Shown here piece after piece: positions 22,990 through 32,149 of a stretch of 64,000 bases of DNA; position 1 is the stretch's first letter; each line of letters opens with the position of its first letter. The notes under the pieces are model-generated. The model saw only the letters and a list, made by a program, of their open reading frames with translations, was not told the origin of the DNA and did not search any database. Position numbers and translations under genes: made by a program. The stretch is from Cristatella mucedo (Eukaryota; Bryozoa; Phylactolaemata; Cristatellidae): the NCBI GenBank assembly GCA_009760855.2, contig WPIO01000257.1, positions 1-64,000 of the forward strand, written 5' to 3'.

Positions 22990-23478
22990 AGCCTGGTGTT
23001 TAGACGGCGAGTCTTGCTTCCTACCGGGCAGCCAAACAGGTTGCTACTTTTCCAGCCGAGACTTAGCAAGTGACCAATCGTATACGCCGTTCAGGCCACG
23101 CCCACTGCTTCTTCGATAGGAATGCTGGTGGGGGGGGGGGGCAACTTGACCGGTGAACTTGTCGATGCGTTCGGCGCAAGTCCCTGTTGATGGAACACCT
23201 TGAGTTCAGAGTTGAAAAAAATCATATTTTGAGGCGGTGAGCGGTAAAGGCTGTAGCAGACAGGTTTTGTACTACCGGTAATTGCATTAGCGGAGCGTGG
23301 CCGTGGAGAAATGATGCAGCTATCCCACGGACGCTCAGTGGGCAGAACGAGTAGGAAGCAAGACTTGGAGCAAGACAGCAAGACTGCCGTCTAATACGCC
23401 TACAAACCGGAAAATCCCAGTAAGACTCAAGTAAGTAGGAAGCAGGTAGGAAGCAAGACTCGCCATCTAAACCAGGCT
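22990..23478. mobile_element. MITE with about 35-bp terminal inverted repeats and TTA duplication
   Basis: The left end AGCCTGGTGTTTAGACGGCG continues AGTCTTGCTTCCTAC. The right end is its near-perfect reverse complement (AGCCTGG-TTTAGATGGCGA...). Both ends are flanked by TTA (22987-22989 and 23479-23481). A 3-bp TWA duplication is the signature of PIF/Harbinger elements. The 489-bp interior has no transposase, so it is a non-autonomous derivative. Further GTAGGAAGCA copies lie just inside the right terminus. Confidence 0.8.
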
Positions 23479-23569
23479 TTATAGTATCTTACCTAGAGCA
23501 TACTTGGCTGTTTTGAAATGCGTTGGTGGATAGAATCTATATCTCAGCTAGAAGTCTGAACGTTTACTA

Positions 23570-23915
23570 CTATAATAATGATAATGCACTTAATAAAGCG
23601 CCCTCGGAGAACTCAATCTCTTTCTAGGCGCTTAACATTTGCTGCAAAGGAAAACGCGATTAAAAGGTGAGTAATATCCTACTCGATAAACAACACGAAT
23701 AACATGGTTAGGGGTGACGTGCACAGGGTCAGCATGCACGTGTGGTTAGTGGCAGCATGCACAATGTCAGCATGCATAAGCACATGAAGGACGAATCAGA
23801 GAGACCCACAAAATGCTGTCCCAAATAGGTGTGTTTATAAGCTCTTTTTAAATGTGGTCAAATCAAGGGATGTTCTGACGCAAGTCGGGAGTGAGTTCCA
23901 GGCTCCAGGAGAAAT
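23570..23915 (-). mobile_element. LINE1 3' fragment
   Basis: Starts near an ATAATGATAATG run, then GCACTTAATAAAGCGCCCTC, and carries the family 3' region (GGTTAGGGGTGACGTGCACA, GTGGTTAGTGGCAGCATGCA) to CAAGTCGGGAGTGAGTTCCA. Confidence 0.85.
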
Positions 23916-24082
23916 TCGCAGGAGCACTATATATTCGAGCACACCTTCGCTCGAATCATTACAATAAATTACAATTATTACACGAGCTGCGTAGATATTT
24001 CTGTCTGTCTGTCTCTATGTCGCTCTCTCACGGCACATGGCCGTTCCTGGCTTATGCGTGCGGAACATGCTGCCTCGCAGCC

Positions 24083-24264
24083 TAAATAAATGAATAAATC
24101 CTAGCTGTTTAAGCAGCCTCTTTTGTATAGCAACAGAAGAGCCTTGACGGCTATTACCACCGCTTGCAGTGGCAATACAGGATCGCCCACCACAGGAATC
24201 GAACCCACGACCTCGGGACCGGGGTCATAAAAGCAACCATCTTACCAAGTGTGCCATCACGGCT
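24083..24264 (-). repeat. SINE-A copy 5
   Basis: The tail reads AATAAATGAATAAATCCTAG on the plus strand. Box B is intact as GAATCGAACCC. The head ends near GTGCCATCACGGC. Confidence 0.85.
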
Positions 24265-24469
24265 CAGGCAGTGCGGATATTCTGGCGATAGCTGAAAGGG
24301 CCAAACGGAATGCTGGCCGCCCTTGGCCCGGTAGTACTGCTATTAATTAAGCAGCAACCTGCTCCGACGCATTGATACACCTTAATTCGCATAGGCTAGA
24401 TATTTCAGGCCAGCCGCTGTGTCATGTTGACCGGGTGCTATTGCTTGGCGCCATTTGTTCTGCTCCATT

Positions 24470-24602
24470 AGTTTGGTTCAGAGGTAAGGTGCTCGCTCGC
24501 CTTTGACTGCTGAGATTGTGTGTGCCATCTCTGCGGTATATTTAATGCACGAGATATAATCCACGGTTTTCTAAGAGCGCTGTACAAATGAATTATATTA
24601 AA
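24470..24602 (+). repeat. SINE-B copy 4, diverged
   Basis: CAGAGGTAAGGTGCTCGCTC head and a GCGCTGTACAAATGAATTAT end. Box B is decayed. Confidence 0.6.
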
Positions 24603-24904
24603 CAGTGTTAGTCGAAGCGAATGTGTCTGCTTAGCAGCCTTACGCCCAAAGAATACAACACCTTGTGATTAACAGAGTTCGTCGACAGCTGAGCCAGGTG
24701 CCCTCCGATCCGAATCTGATGGTGAAAGACGGCCGACTTCCGTCAAAGTTTGACCAGCAGTCGTGCTGTAACCCCAGCATACATCGTGTAACATGCTCGT
24801 GTAACCCCAGCATACATCGAAACTGCCCCCTTTGACTACGTTCTCGGGCGCTTCGTGTATACTGTACATGTACGCCGAGAGGCAACTTATGAGCTTACTA
24901 TCTC

Positions 24905-25014
24905 ACTCTCAATCTCTCTCTCTCTCTCTCTCCCTCTCTCTCCGCTGGGTGCCGGTTTGGGTTTTCGCTTTTCCTGAGACGTGCATGCCGCCGTAGCCAC
25001 AGCCGCACTACAAC
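24905..25014 (+). mobile_element. LTR 3' end (CT-rich) preceding a primer-binding site
   Basis: A (CT)n-rich stretch leads into GGGTGCCGGTTTGGG..CGCTTTTCCTGAGACGTGC and ends GCACTACAA immediately before the primer-binding site. A related sequence occurs at 33030-33125, so this is an LTR terminus of a second LTR family. Confidence 0.5.
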
Positions 25015-25030
25015 TGGTAGCAGAGAATGG
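25015..25030 (+). promoter_or_regulatory. Primer-binding site, initiator Met-tRNA type
   Basis: TGGTAGCAGAGAATGG is complementary to the 3' end of the animal initiator Met-tRNA (known complement TGGTAGCAGAGGATGG) with one mismatch. The same 16 bases occur at 29954. Confidence 0.75.
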
Positions 25031-25653
25031 CCTATTCACGCCGAAAAAAGAATCCCAGATCTTCTACAGTCCAGATTGACTTCCAGCGCTCGGGTACGAA
25101 GCGTTTAATTGCATTTCGGAACCAACGTCTTACGTTGGCTACTGATAATAGAAAAGGCAGTAACGTGGTTGAATATCGTGTTGCCGTAAAGTAAATATCG
25201 TGTTGCCTAAAGCATGCCGTACCTACGGGTCTTGGTGAAAATCCTATATGCTATTATGCCGAGCAGCAGGCAGATAGAAAACAAGATTGTGGCAGGCTGA
25301 GTGAGCCTAGAGTTAATATTGCTTCTCACAATGCTGACTGACGAGGAGGCCGAGCTAGAGGCACAGAGAATTCGGCTGGAGCAGAAGCGGCTTACCGGAG
25401 GAGAGGCAGCTACGGCGGTAAGCGCGCGGGACAGTTTGGCCACCGGTAGAGGCCACAGTCAAAACCTCCCTAGGATCGCCGAGCCGAGCTTGCAGCTGCC
25501 CTCGCAAGCCAATTTCAAAGCTTGCGCAGGAAGCGGGTATTAGACAGATGCGGCACAGGACTACCTGTGGTTTCGTTTAATTGATGACACTGCATTGTAC
25601 GAGTGGGCTGTGACACTCGATGTGGTATGCGGTCGGGACGTGCTATTGGTGAT
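25031..25653 (+). pseudogene. Remnant of LTR element: gag start and 3' internal end
   Basis: 25321-25440 encodes LTDEEAELEAQRIRLEQKRL, clearly homologous to the gag-like ORF of the element at 29.7-31.8 kb (LTDEEAELEAERFRLEQEQL). From 25565 the sequence switches to GTGGTTTCGTTTAATTGATG, homologous to 29422-29520, the pre-LTR part of the gypsy element. The middle is therefore deleted or recombined. Confidence 0.65.
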
Positions 25654-25805
25654 TGTTGTGACGAGAGAGTCGGGAGGGGGGGGGGAGACGCCGGTGGTGA
25701 GAGCAGTGAAGAGAGTCGTGCTTCGCCCTGCTCCCGTGCGTTGGGAAATAAACTGGCGGCGTTGCTAGTCGGCTAGCGTTCTGTGCTGTTCGCGACGACA
25801 ACTCA
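25654..25805 (+). mobile_element. LTR of the gypsy element (TGTTGTGACGAG...AACTCA)
   Basis: Starts TG and ends CA, contains a G-run and AATAAA (GGGAAATAAACTGGCGGCG). A second copy lies at 32428-32549. It is followed directly by a SINE and then gag, so the original primer-binding site is displaced or lost. Confidence 0.65.
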
Positions 25806-25986
25806 AGCTGTGATGGCTCACTAGGTAAGGCGGTTGCTTTCACGATCTCGGTCCCGGGGTCGTGGGTTCGATTCATGCGGTGGGCAATTCTTTATCGCCG
25901 CTGCAAGCGGTGGTGATAGCCTAAAAGGCTCTTCTGTCGCTATACAAAAAGAGGCTGTTTAATCAGCTAGGATTTATTTATTTATT
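25806..25986 (+). repeat. SINE-A copy 6, between LTR and gag
   Basis: A well-preserved copy: GCTGTGATGGCTCACTAGGT start, GGTTCGATTCATGCGG, and a (TTTA)n end. It inserted into the leader of the gypsy element. Confidence 0.88.
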
Positions 25987-25989
25987 AAG

Positions 25990-26530
25990 CTACAAGCTAC
26001 TTCGGCGGCCATAGAGAACGTAAAATTCAGCCACATCGTCACTCAATTCGACGGCAGTGAAGACTTTTCGGGCTTGGTTGTAAAGTTTGATCTGGTGGCA
26101 GAGATTCAAGGTACTGTCGTTGCCGACCGCCACAAGCTCCTGCCCTTTTTTCTAACCGGTGGAGCGTTAGCCGTGTACCAGAGCGTCGATGGATATACCA
26201 TCGTAAAAGAGGCTCTCCGAGCTGTATTTTCGGGGGGTAAATTTAAAGCGTTTATGGAGCTCACGACACGGTGGCTCCAAGCTGGGGAAACAGTGGAGAT
26301 ATATGCAACGGTTTTGGCCCGGCTGGCCGGACTGGTGAGTTTGGCTGCGGAGAATGACTTGCTAAAATTCGCTTTCGTCACTGGTCTTCCCGAGGATATC
26401 CGCAAGCAACTACGCGCGGCGTGTGCACTCGACGAGATAGCGATTTTCGAGGTGGCTGAGAATGCTCGAGCGCTTACAAGTTGCCAGGAGCCGAGCTACG
26501 CTGCTGCCGCTGGGGGCACTAGGAGCTAGA
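25990..26530 (+). pseudogene. gag: Ty3/gypsy gag capsid region
   Basis: An open frame without stops from about 25990 encodes IVTQFDGSEDFSGLVVKFDL, KLLPFFLTGGALAVYQSV, LTTRWLQAGETVEIYATVLA and LLKFAFVTGLPEDIRKQLRA. This order (FDGs.D..W..K, lLPlFL.G.A...Y, RRW.pGE.v..Y...L..La, F..GLP..i...L) is the gag capsid signature of one metazoan gypsy lineage. No start codon is obvious because a SINE replaced the leader. Confidence 0.85.
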
Positions 26531-26539
26531 GGCTCTCGC

Positions 26540-26705
26540 CCGGCTCCACGGAAGCGCTTTGATTTCGCCTGCAAAATTGAAGGGCACATTCGTCGCGACT
26601 GCCGTTCGTTGCAAAGGCAACGAATGCTGTGCTTTGTATGTGGGTACGATTTGCACCTAGCAGCGATATGTCTGGAGCGTCGCACCGATTCGAAGTCAAA
26701 AACGA
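26540..26705 (+). pseudogene. gag: Gag nucleocapsid zinc knuckles, degenerate
   Basis: The +2 frame gives FDFACKIEGHIRRDCR and then CFVCGYDLHLAAICL. These are two CCHC knuckles; the first has lost one cysteine. The shift relative to the capsid frame near 26500 is a frameshift. Confidence 0.75.
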
Positions 26706-26779
26706 GTTAGGGTGAAGCGGGTGTTATAGCGCTGGCGCATTCCCCTGCTTGTCAACTCGACTGCCTACAATAAATGTTC

Positions 26780-27165
26780 TCAACGGCGGTCGTATTATGA
26801 AGGCGCTCCTTCATACTAGCTGCTCTCGGTCGATTGTGATTAAATCGGCCGTACTGCGCCGCCACCTCGGCACAGTCTTATCCGGTAAACGAGCCTGTAA
26901 TTGCGTTTAATGGAGCAGTCGCTCGTTGCCGGTCGGCGTGCCGCATGGCGTGCTCTGTGCAGGGCATCGAAATAGAGCTGGGCTGCCTTGTATCTGATAT
27001 CGTACCGGGCTATGAAATGCTCCTTGGCATGGATGCTGTTCGGCAGCGTGGCGATAGGCCTCAAAGGTGATTCAGTAACCTTCAATAGAACGCTAAGTGA
27101 AATCGGGGCTCTGTCGAGCGACGTCAGTGTTTCCGATAGAGACTTCTCGGCGATGTATCGTGACG
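26780..27165 (+). pseudogene. pol: Retroelement protease and spacer, inactive
   Basis: At about 26800-26850 the frame reads KALLHTSCSRSIVIKS, where family members have LVDTGCSRSIV. The catalytic Asp-Thr-Gly has become His-Thr-Ser. The following segment includes DIVPGYEMLLGMDAVRQRGD-like codons across frames (YEMLLGMD), typical for this protease. Confidence 0.7.
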
Positions 27166-27169
27166 GAAA

Positions 27170-27935
27170 ATGGGTCGTAAAGTGGCATTAGGCCGATGGC
27201 GTTACTTCTGCCTCATTGGTAAACCGTGTCGAAGCTTACAGCGTGCCGCTGACTTGCAGGCCGACTACGATACGGAGATCCAAGAGTGGATCCAACTCGG
27301 CTGGCTGAAGCCCTACGAAGGGGAGTGTGAAGGCCTTGTGCCGCTAATGGCAGTGTTCCAGAGTAATAAAGACAAAGTTCGACCCTCTTTAGACTACTGA
27401 GAGCTGAACCAATACGTTTCCAGCCACGCTGCCAACGGTGACGTTAGCAGCGAGAAACTTCGGGCAAGGCGCGGCGTGGGAAGTAACGTCAGCATCATCG
27501 ACTTTTGAAAGACGTATTTACAGCTTCATGTCGACCCTACCCTTTGGAAATACCAGGTTGTCGCCTACCAGGAGAGACGGTACCGCCTTACTCGGCGAGG
27601 TTTCGGACTAAATGTAGCGCCTAAGATAATGTAGCGCCTAAGATAATAAACGCCGTGTTAAATAAGGTGCTTTCTATGGACCCACGGGTGCGCGAAGGCA
27701 CCGACTCATACTTGGACGATATAATCGCCAACAATGACATTGTCACGAATAAGCATGTTATATCTCTCCATAACGACAGTTCGGGCTTGAAGCTAAGCCC
27801 CCCCGAGATGTTGGTCGGAGGTCACGTGCTAGGGCTTCCCATCAATGACCGTGAAGGGGAGCTTAAGTGGGGCAGATATTACGATGTTGAGCCGCTACCT
27901 CAGTGTGCGACCCGGAGGTAGCTTTTCTCGTGGTG
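27170..27935 (+). pseudogene. pol: Ty3/gypsy reverse transcriptase, frameshifted
   Basis: EIQEWIQLGWLKPYEGECEG, PLMAVFQSNKDKVRPSLDY, a stop, then ELNQYVSSHAA, and LWKYQVVAYQERRYRLTRRG with FGLNVAPKI. It then reads NKVLSMDPRVREGTDSYLDD at 27661-27720, where YLDD is the catalytic box. At least two stops or frameshifts occur, plus an 18-bp tandem duplication at 27611-27645 (TGTAGCGCCTAAGATAA twice). It was once a complete enzyme. Confidence 0.88.
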
Positions 27936-28205
27936 TGGACAGTTAACGGGTCATTTCCCGTTACCAGATGGCTCCGACCGGCCTGTAGCTACGTTAAGAG
28001 AGCCACAAAAGACCTATTGTGGGATGCCGAGGTTACGGAAGACATCCTTCGGATGGCAGACGAGATCAGCCGTCGAGTGATAAAAGTAGATCCAGTATCC
28101 GGAGTGTGGAGTTTGCCGTCGTCACCTAGCGGACAGGTATGGTTCGACGGAAGCAGCTTAGCGATAGGCCCCTGCTTGCGATTTGGAGGGCAGACTGTCG
28201 AGGAT
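27936..28205 (+). pseudogene. pol: RNase H domain, first half
   Basis: Encodes GVWSLPSSPSGQVWFDGSSL and FGGQTVEDA before the SINE. The first catalytic aspartate (W-F/C-D-x-S-S) is present. The domain resumes after the SINE at 28377. Confidence 0.75.
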
Positions 28206-28376
28206 GCCTAGTAATGGCTCGCAAGCTCCGGCGGTTGCTTTTCACGACCTCGGCCCCGAGGTCATGGGTTCGAATTCTGTGGTGGGCGATCCGTTATCGC
28301 CACTGCAAGCGGTGGTGATAGCCGTCAAGGCTCTTCAGTCGCTATACAAAAATAGGCTGTTAAATCAGCTAGTAGT
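28206..28376 (+). repeat. SINE-A copy 7, inserted in RNase H
   Basis: Contains GGTTCGAATTCTGTGGTGGG and the tail TTAAATCAGC. It is flanked by TAGTAATGGCT on the left and TAGTAGTGGCT on the right, an 11-bp target duplication with one difference. Confidence 0.88.
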
Positions 28377-28725
28377 GGCTTAGAAAGCCAGATGATGTAG
28401 AGCATATAAATCTGGCCAACTCGAGGCTGTCGTTAAGAGCCTAAACTTATCCCCGGCCTGGGGCCTTCGCGAGATCGAGTGGTTTACTAATTCGGCCTCT
28501 GTGCATTCGTGGCTTCGATTGCTGGTCGAAGGCTATATGCCTATCCGTACTCGAGGTCTGGGCGAGGCATTAGAGCGATGGCGGACAGAAATAATACGCG
28601 ATGTAGTTAAGGAGTATGACCTTCGGGTGAGAATAAAGCGTGTGCGTTCGGCTGACAACAAAGAATACCACTTAACGAGTACCGCGTTAGCTCAAGCCAA
28701 TCGCGATTCTTGAAGCTGCTACTCC
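28377..28725 (+). pseudogene. pol: RNase H domain, second half
   Basis: Frames encode RKPDDVEHINLANS, SLNLSPAWGLREIEWFTNSA and SVHSWLRLLVEGYMPIRTRG, continuing to VRIKRVRSADNKEYHLT. This matches the C-terminal RNase H and connection of gypsy pol. A frameshift separates the first part. Confidence 0.78.
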
Positions 28726-28734
28726 AGCACAAGA

Positions 28735-29310
28735 AGTAGACCTGTGAGCGTTCTACGACTGGCATCCCCTAGGGGTTGATCTACGTTGTACCATTGTACT
28801 TGTACCAGGCTCTGCATTTCAGTAATGCGGGAGATGGCTGAAGGCGTTGTTAAATCGTGCATGCATTGCCGGTCTGTGGATCCAGCGCCAGTGTCTTTGA
28901 GTCATGGACATCTGGACGTAGATGCCAACTGGCGCCACCTGGCCATTGATGTTACCTTCTTCCACTGGGCGATCTGCTCCTTATCTGATCTCCTGTATCT
29001 GACCCTTGTCGATAGCGGCCCCAGCAGGTTTGCCATCGGGCGGCGTATAACCGACGTCAGCAGGTTTTCGTAAAACCCCCTAGAGCCCGTTGCACCACTC
29101 ACTGGCCTCAGGGGACAGTTACTGCTCCGGCGGAAGGAGTCGGCATTGAAATTGATGGAATCCCCCGCTACCTATCGGACATCAGACCAGTGCCGATCGC
29201 CAACGAACTCCTCGACGCACACTTCGATGCTGGCCCTGATAGTTCGGCCAGAGCCGACGAACAAGGCAGACAGCTCAGGCCAAGATGGCCTGTGACCACC
29301 AGCGTGCTAT
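28735..29310 (+). pseudogene. pol: Integrase region
   Basis: VVKSCMHCRSVDPAPVSLSH gives the CxxC half of the HHCC zinc finger, followed by NWRHLAIDVTFFHW (first D of the DDE core) and YLTLVDSGPSRFAIGRRI. The region after 29075 is frameshifted. Confidence 0.8.
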
Positions 29311-29419
29311 GAGGACTATGTGCTTACTGTTTAGCCTTCTCGTTGCCAAAGCAGTGGAGAAGAACAGCTGCTTGCTGCTCTGGCTACGCCATGGATTGAT
29401 ATCCAGATCAGGCGGGTAT

Positions 29420-29530
29420 GTGGTTTCGTTAAAATTGATGACACTGCCCCTGATCGTTGTACGAGTGAGCTGTGACACTCGATGTGGTATTCGGTCGGGG
29501 CGGGCTATTGGTGATTGCGTTGTCACGAAG
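29420..29530 (+). mobile_element. Pre-LTR segment of the gypsy element
   Basis: TGGTTTCGTTAAAATTGATG and GCTGTGACACTCGATGTGGT parallel 25568-25650. The LTR start that should follow is only partly recognisable (GCGTTGTCACGAAG). Confidence 0.65.
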
Positions 29531-29688
29531 AAGAAGCTCGTCCCCCGGTTCTCTACAGGTGGACTGTGTGATGCAGTGCTGCAGTGCGGTTAAAACACAA
29601 GCGGCCACAACTGGGTGGCGAAGCGACAGTTTATTATGGGCCTGTTAGTAGTGGCTATGCGCCAGCAAAAGCGCTTTACGCGGCTTTG

Positions 29689-29952
29689 TGTGAGCCTGGA
29701 GCTTCTCGGCCGCTAGCTAGTATATGCCCACCTGCGGCGGGTGGTTGAACCAAGCAGCCTTTGACGTCAGCATGTGGCCCACCACAGATGCACTCACTTA
29801 TCTGTGGTGAGTCAGCCCCTAGCTCCCATATGTACCCGCTAGGGAATAAAGAAGGATAGTCTCGTTCACCACTCACGTTCGCCCGCTCGTGTCTTCGTGT
29901 CTCCGTGAGACTCCGCTAGTCCTGCTGCAGCCGGAGACACAGTAACGTAACA
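29689..29952 (+). mobile_element. 5' LTR of the gag-only element
   Basis: TGTGAGCCTGG to ...AACGTAACA, 264 bp. It aligns with 31609-31825 over its full length apart from an internal segment. It carries AATAAAG at about 29846. The 5' boundary is uncertain by about 4 bp. Confidence 0.85.
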
Positions 29953-29953
29953 T

Positions 29954-29969
29954 TGGTAGCAGAGAATGG
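29954..29969 (+). promoter_or_regulatory. Primer-binding site of the gag-only element
   Basis: TGGTAGCAGAGAATGG, one base after the 5' LTR, identical to the site at 25015. Confidence 0.8.
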
Positions 29970-30178
29970 TTTACTCGAGCCAAAAAGAGTACCAGACTTT
30001 CTACGGTCTAGATGGAACGACCATATTAAGGTACGAAATGTTTGACGGCGGACCGGACTTTATGCCTTGGCTTCTAACGCTTGAGAAGGCTGTAGCAAGG
30101 CTAAAGATTCCGATGCCGCTAAAGCATGTTGTGCCAGTGTGTCTGAGCGATAACGCGATACACGGTTGGGGTGATTAG
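29966..30178 (+). CDS. Gag-like ORF, N-terminal part
   Basis: A 70-codon frame starting inside the primer-binding site region reads EYQTFYGLDGTTILRYEMFD, GGPDFMPWLLTLEKAVARLK and ends with a stop at HGWGD. The W..L..A.A.L.. pattern fits a retroelement capsid N-terminus. A single stop separates it from the next ORF, which may mean a mutation or read-through. Confidence 0.5.
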   Translation: MVYSSQKEYQTFYGLDGTTILRYEMFDGGPDFMPWLLTLEKAVARLKIPMPLKHVVPVCLSDNAIHGWGD

Positions 30179-30241
30179 CCGGCCGACGTAAAGCAAGATT
30201 ACCACAAGCTGCGAAATGAATTAATCCTGATCTTCTCGTGG

Positions 30242-30673
30242 TTGACGGATGAGGAGGCCGAGCTTGAGGCCGAGAGGTTTCGGCTGGAGCAGGAGCAGCT
30301 CGCCGGAGCCGAGACCGGAACAAAGGTGAGCGACGTGCCAGCTGCATTACCGATCAACTCCACTGTCAACTGCCCGAAAGATTCAGACAAGCGAGCGGAA
30401 CTCATTCGGATGCCGCAGCTATCCGATGGCAATACCGGTGGAGGAAGCGGGCATGGGACCGCTTCCAACATAGTAGCCATAACCGCCGAAGAGCGCCAGA
30501 ACAACGTAAGTGCGCAGCTGGAGAATAAGGAGGTGGAGCGTGCGACGGCTTTCAGCGGCGAGGCGGTAGTTGCCTGTGAAAAGGCGCAGGCGGCCCAAGC
30601 GAGCGACATCTTGGCGGTGAAGCGCAGCAGTGAGAGCTTCGTAGCAGCGAGAGCATCTCGGCGGCAAAGAGTG

Positions 30674-30744
<71 letters not shown>

Positions 30745-30922
30745 CGTCATGGCCGCAGAACTCAGCGACTACAGCTTCTTCGAAGTGGAGAGCATCCGCA
30801 CAAGCATCTCGGCCCAGAGTGCTGAGGAGCACCGCGAGATTTCGGTAAGCGGCGAGGCGACAGTAGCCGGTGATCAGGCCCAGGCAGCCCACAAGAGTGA
30901 CGTCATGGCTGCTGCAGCATGA
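30242..30922 (+). CDS. Gag-like repeat ORF with Arg-Glu run
   Basis: 226 codons without stop: LTDEEAELEAERFRLEQEQL (charged, coiled-coil-like), then imperfect repeats of the type SAQ.AEEHREISVSGEATVA and an (RE)n run encoded by a GA microsatellite. Further repeat units continue after the stop to 31218 in other frames. No enzymatic motif is seen. I infer a structural gag product; the function is not established. Confidence 0.5.
30676..30741 (+). repeat. (GA)n microsatellite inside the gag-like ORF
   Basis: About 33 GA units, translated as alternating Arg-Glu, keep the reading frame open. Confidence 0.95.
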
Positions 30923-31593
30923 GCGTCGCAGCAGCAGCGATATGCATCCGTGAGACCGACGTCTTGGCCGCCAAGCGCTGCAGCGCAAGCGTCGTAGCGG
31001 CGGAGAGCATCTCAGCGGCCGCGGAGAGCAGAGCCAAGAGCGTCTCGGTGGTGAAGAGCAACCACACGAGCGTTTCTGCCCAGAGCGCTGAGGAGCACCG
31101 CGAAATAGCAGTCAACAGCAAGGCGATATGGCCTACGATGAGGTGCAGGTTTCCTGCGAGCGAAGCAGCGGGAGCTTCGCTGCGGCGAAACACAACAGCG
31201 TGGGCAATGCGGCGGTGAAGAGTTCCTGCGAGAGCGTCTCGGTGCTGACCTCAGAGCAACACGACCGCAAGATCGACTCGGCGGAGTGGAACTCCGAGAA
31301 CGGTTAGGCAATCATAAGCAGCAGTGGTGTTCGAAGTGCGGGATCGGCCGGCGACGAGCGCATGCGACCGGCCATCGGGGCTCCCACGGAGGTGACAACC
31401 GGGAACCATCTGACAGTGGGGGCGGTGCCCCACCCTTGCCTAAAGGTGGGCAGTATCTACGACCGGCTGCTCGTGAGGGGTAGAGCTGACGTGAGCCTCC
31501 TGCGAGTGGCAGTCACGTAGCTTGCACGAGTTTCGGGCCGCGAGCGCCGCCCCCTGTCAGGATGGCGGACTATGTGGTTTTTTGACATTCAAT

Positions 31594-31603
31594 GGGGGAG
31601 GGA
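31594..31603 (+). promoter_or_regulatory. Polypurine tract
   Basis: GGGGGAGGGA lies 5 bp before the 3' LTR, the expected primer for plus-strand synthesis. Confidence 0.75.
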
Positions 31604-31608
31604 TGTCG

Positions 31609-31825
31609 TGTGAGCCTGCTGCTTCTCGGCCGCTAGTATATGCCCACCTGCGACGGGTGGTTGAACCAAGCAGCCTTTGACGTCAGCATGTGGCCCACCA
31701 CAGATGCGCGAGTGCAAGTGCGCTGGGGATAGTCTCGTTCACAGCTCACGTTCGCCCGCTCGTGTCTTCGTGTCTCCGTGAGACTCCACTAGCGCTGCTG
31801 CAGCCGGAGACGCATTAACGTAACA
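31609..31825 (+). mobile_element. 3' LTR of the gag-only element
   Basis: 217 bp, TGTGAGCC...AACGTAACA. It lacks the block with AATAAAG that the 5' LTR has, replaced by GCGAGTGCAAGTGCGCTG. The pair has therefore diverged or been converted since insertion. Confidence 0.85.
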
Positions 31826-32149
31826 GTACCGGACCGACGGAGTTAACTGCACGAGCTCCCGGAGCAAGCGTATAATAAACTATCCTATGCGCACGTCGCA
31901 AGCCATGGTCCCAAACCCGAAGGCGGGCCGACACAGCACCGCAAGGTACGAGCAGCTAACTGAGTAGCCGGCAGAACACAACTGTGCAGTCTAAGTTGCA
32001 CTTAGTTGTTCGTCGCCGTAGGTTCGTCTCTCGTGCTCTCGAAGCGTAGTCTCGCATCGACTACCGTGCTGCAGCTCTGTCAGTCGTCGATTATATTCTC
32101 TCTCATCTAAACTCCTGACCTCGCTAACGTAGCTGCTATTTCTACTTAA

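Larger units (their letters stand above)
29689..31825 (+). mobile_element. Gag-only LTR retrotransposon, complete structure, about 2.1 kb
   Basis: LTR, one base, primer-binding site, gag-like ORFs, polypurine tract, LTR. No protease, reverse transcriptase or integrase is encoded, so it depends on another element for movement. The nearby gypsy pol copies and the gag homology at 25.3 kb suggest a related helper. I see no clear target duplication (CTTTG left, GTACC right). Confidence 0.82.
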
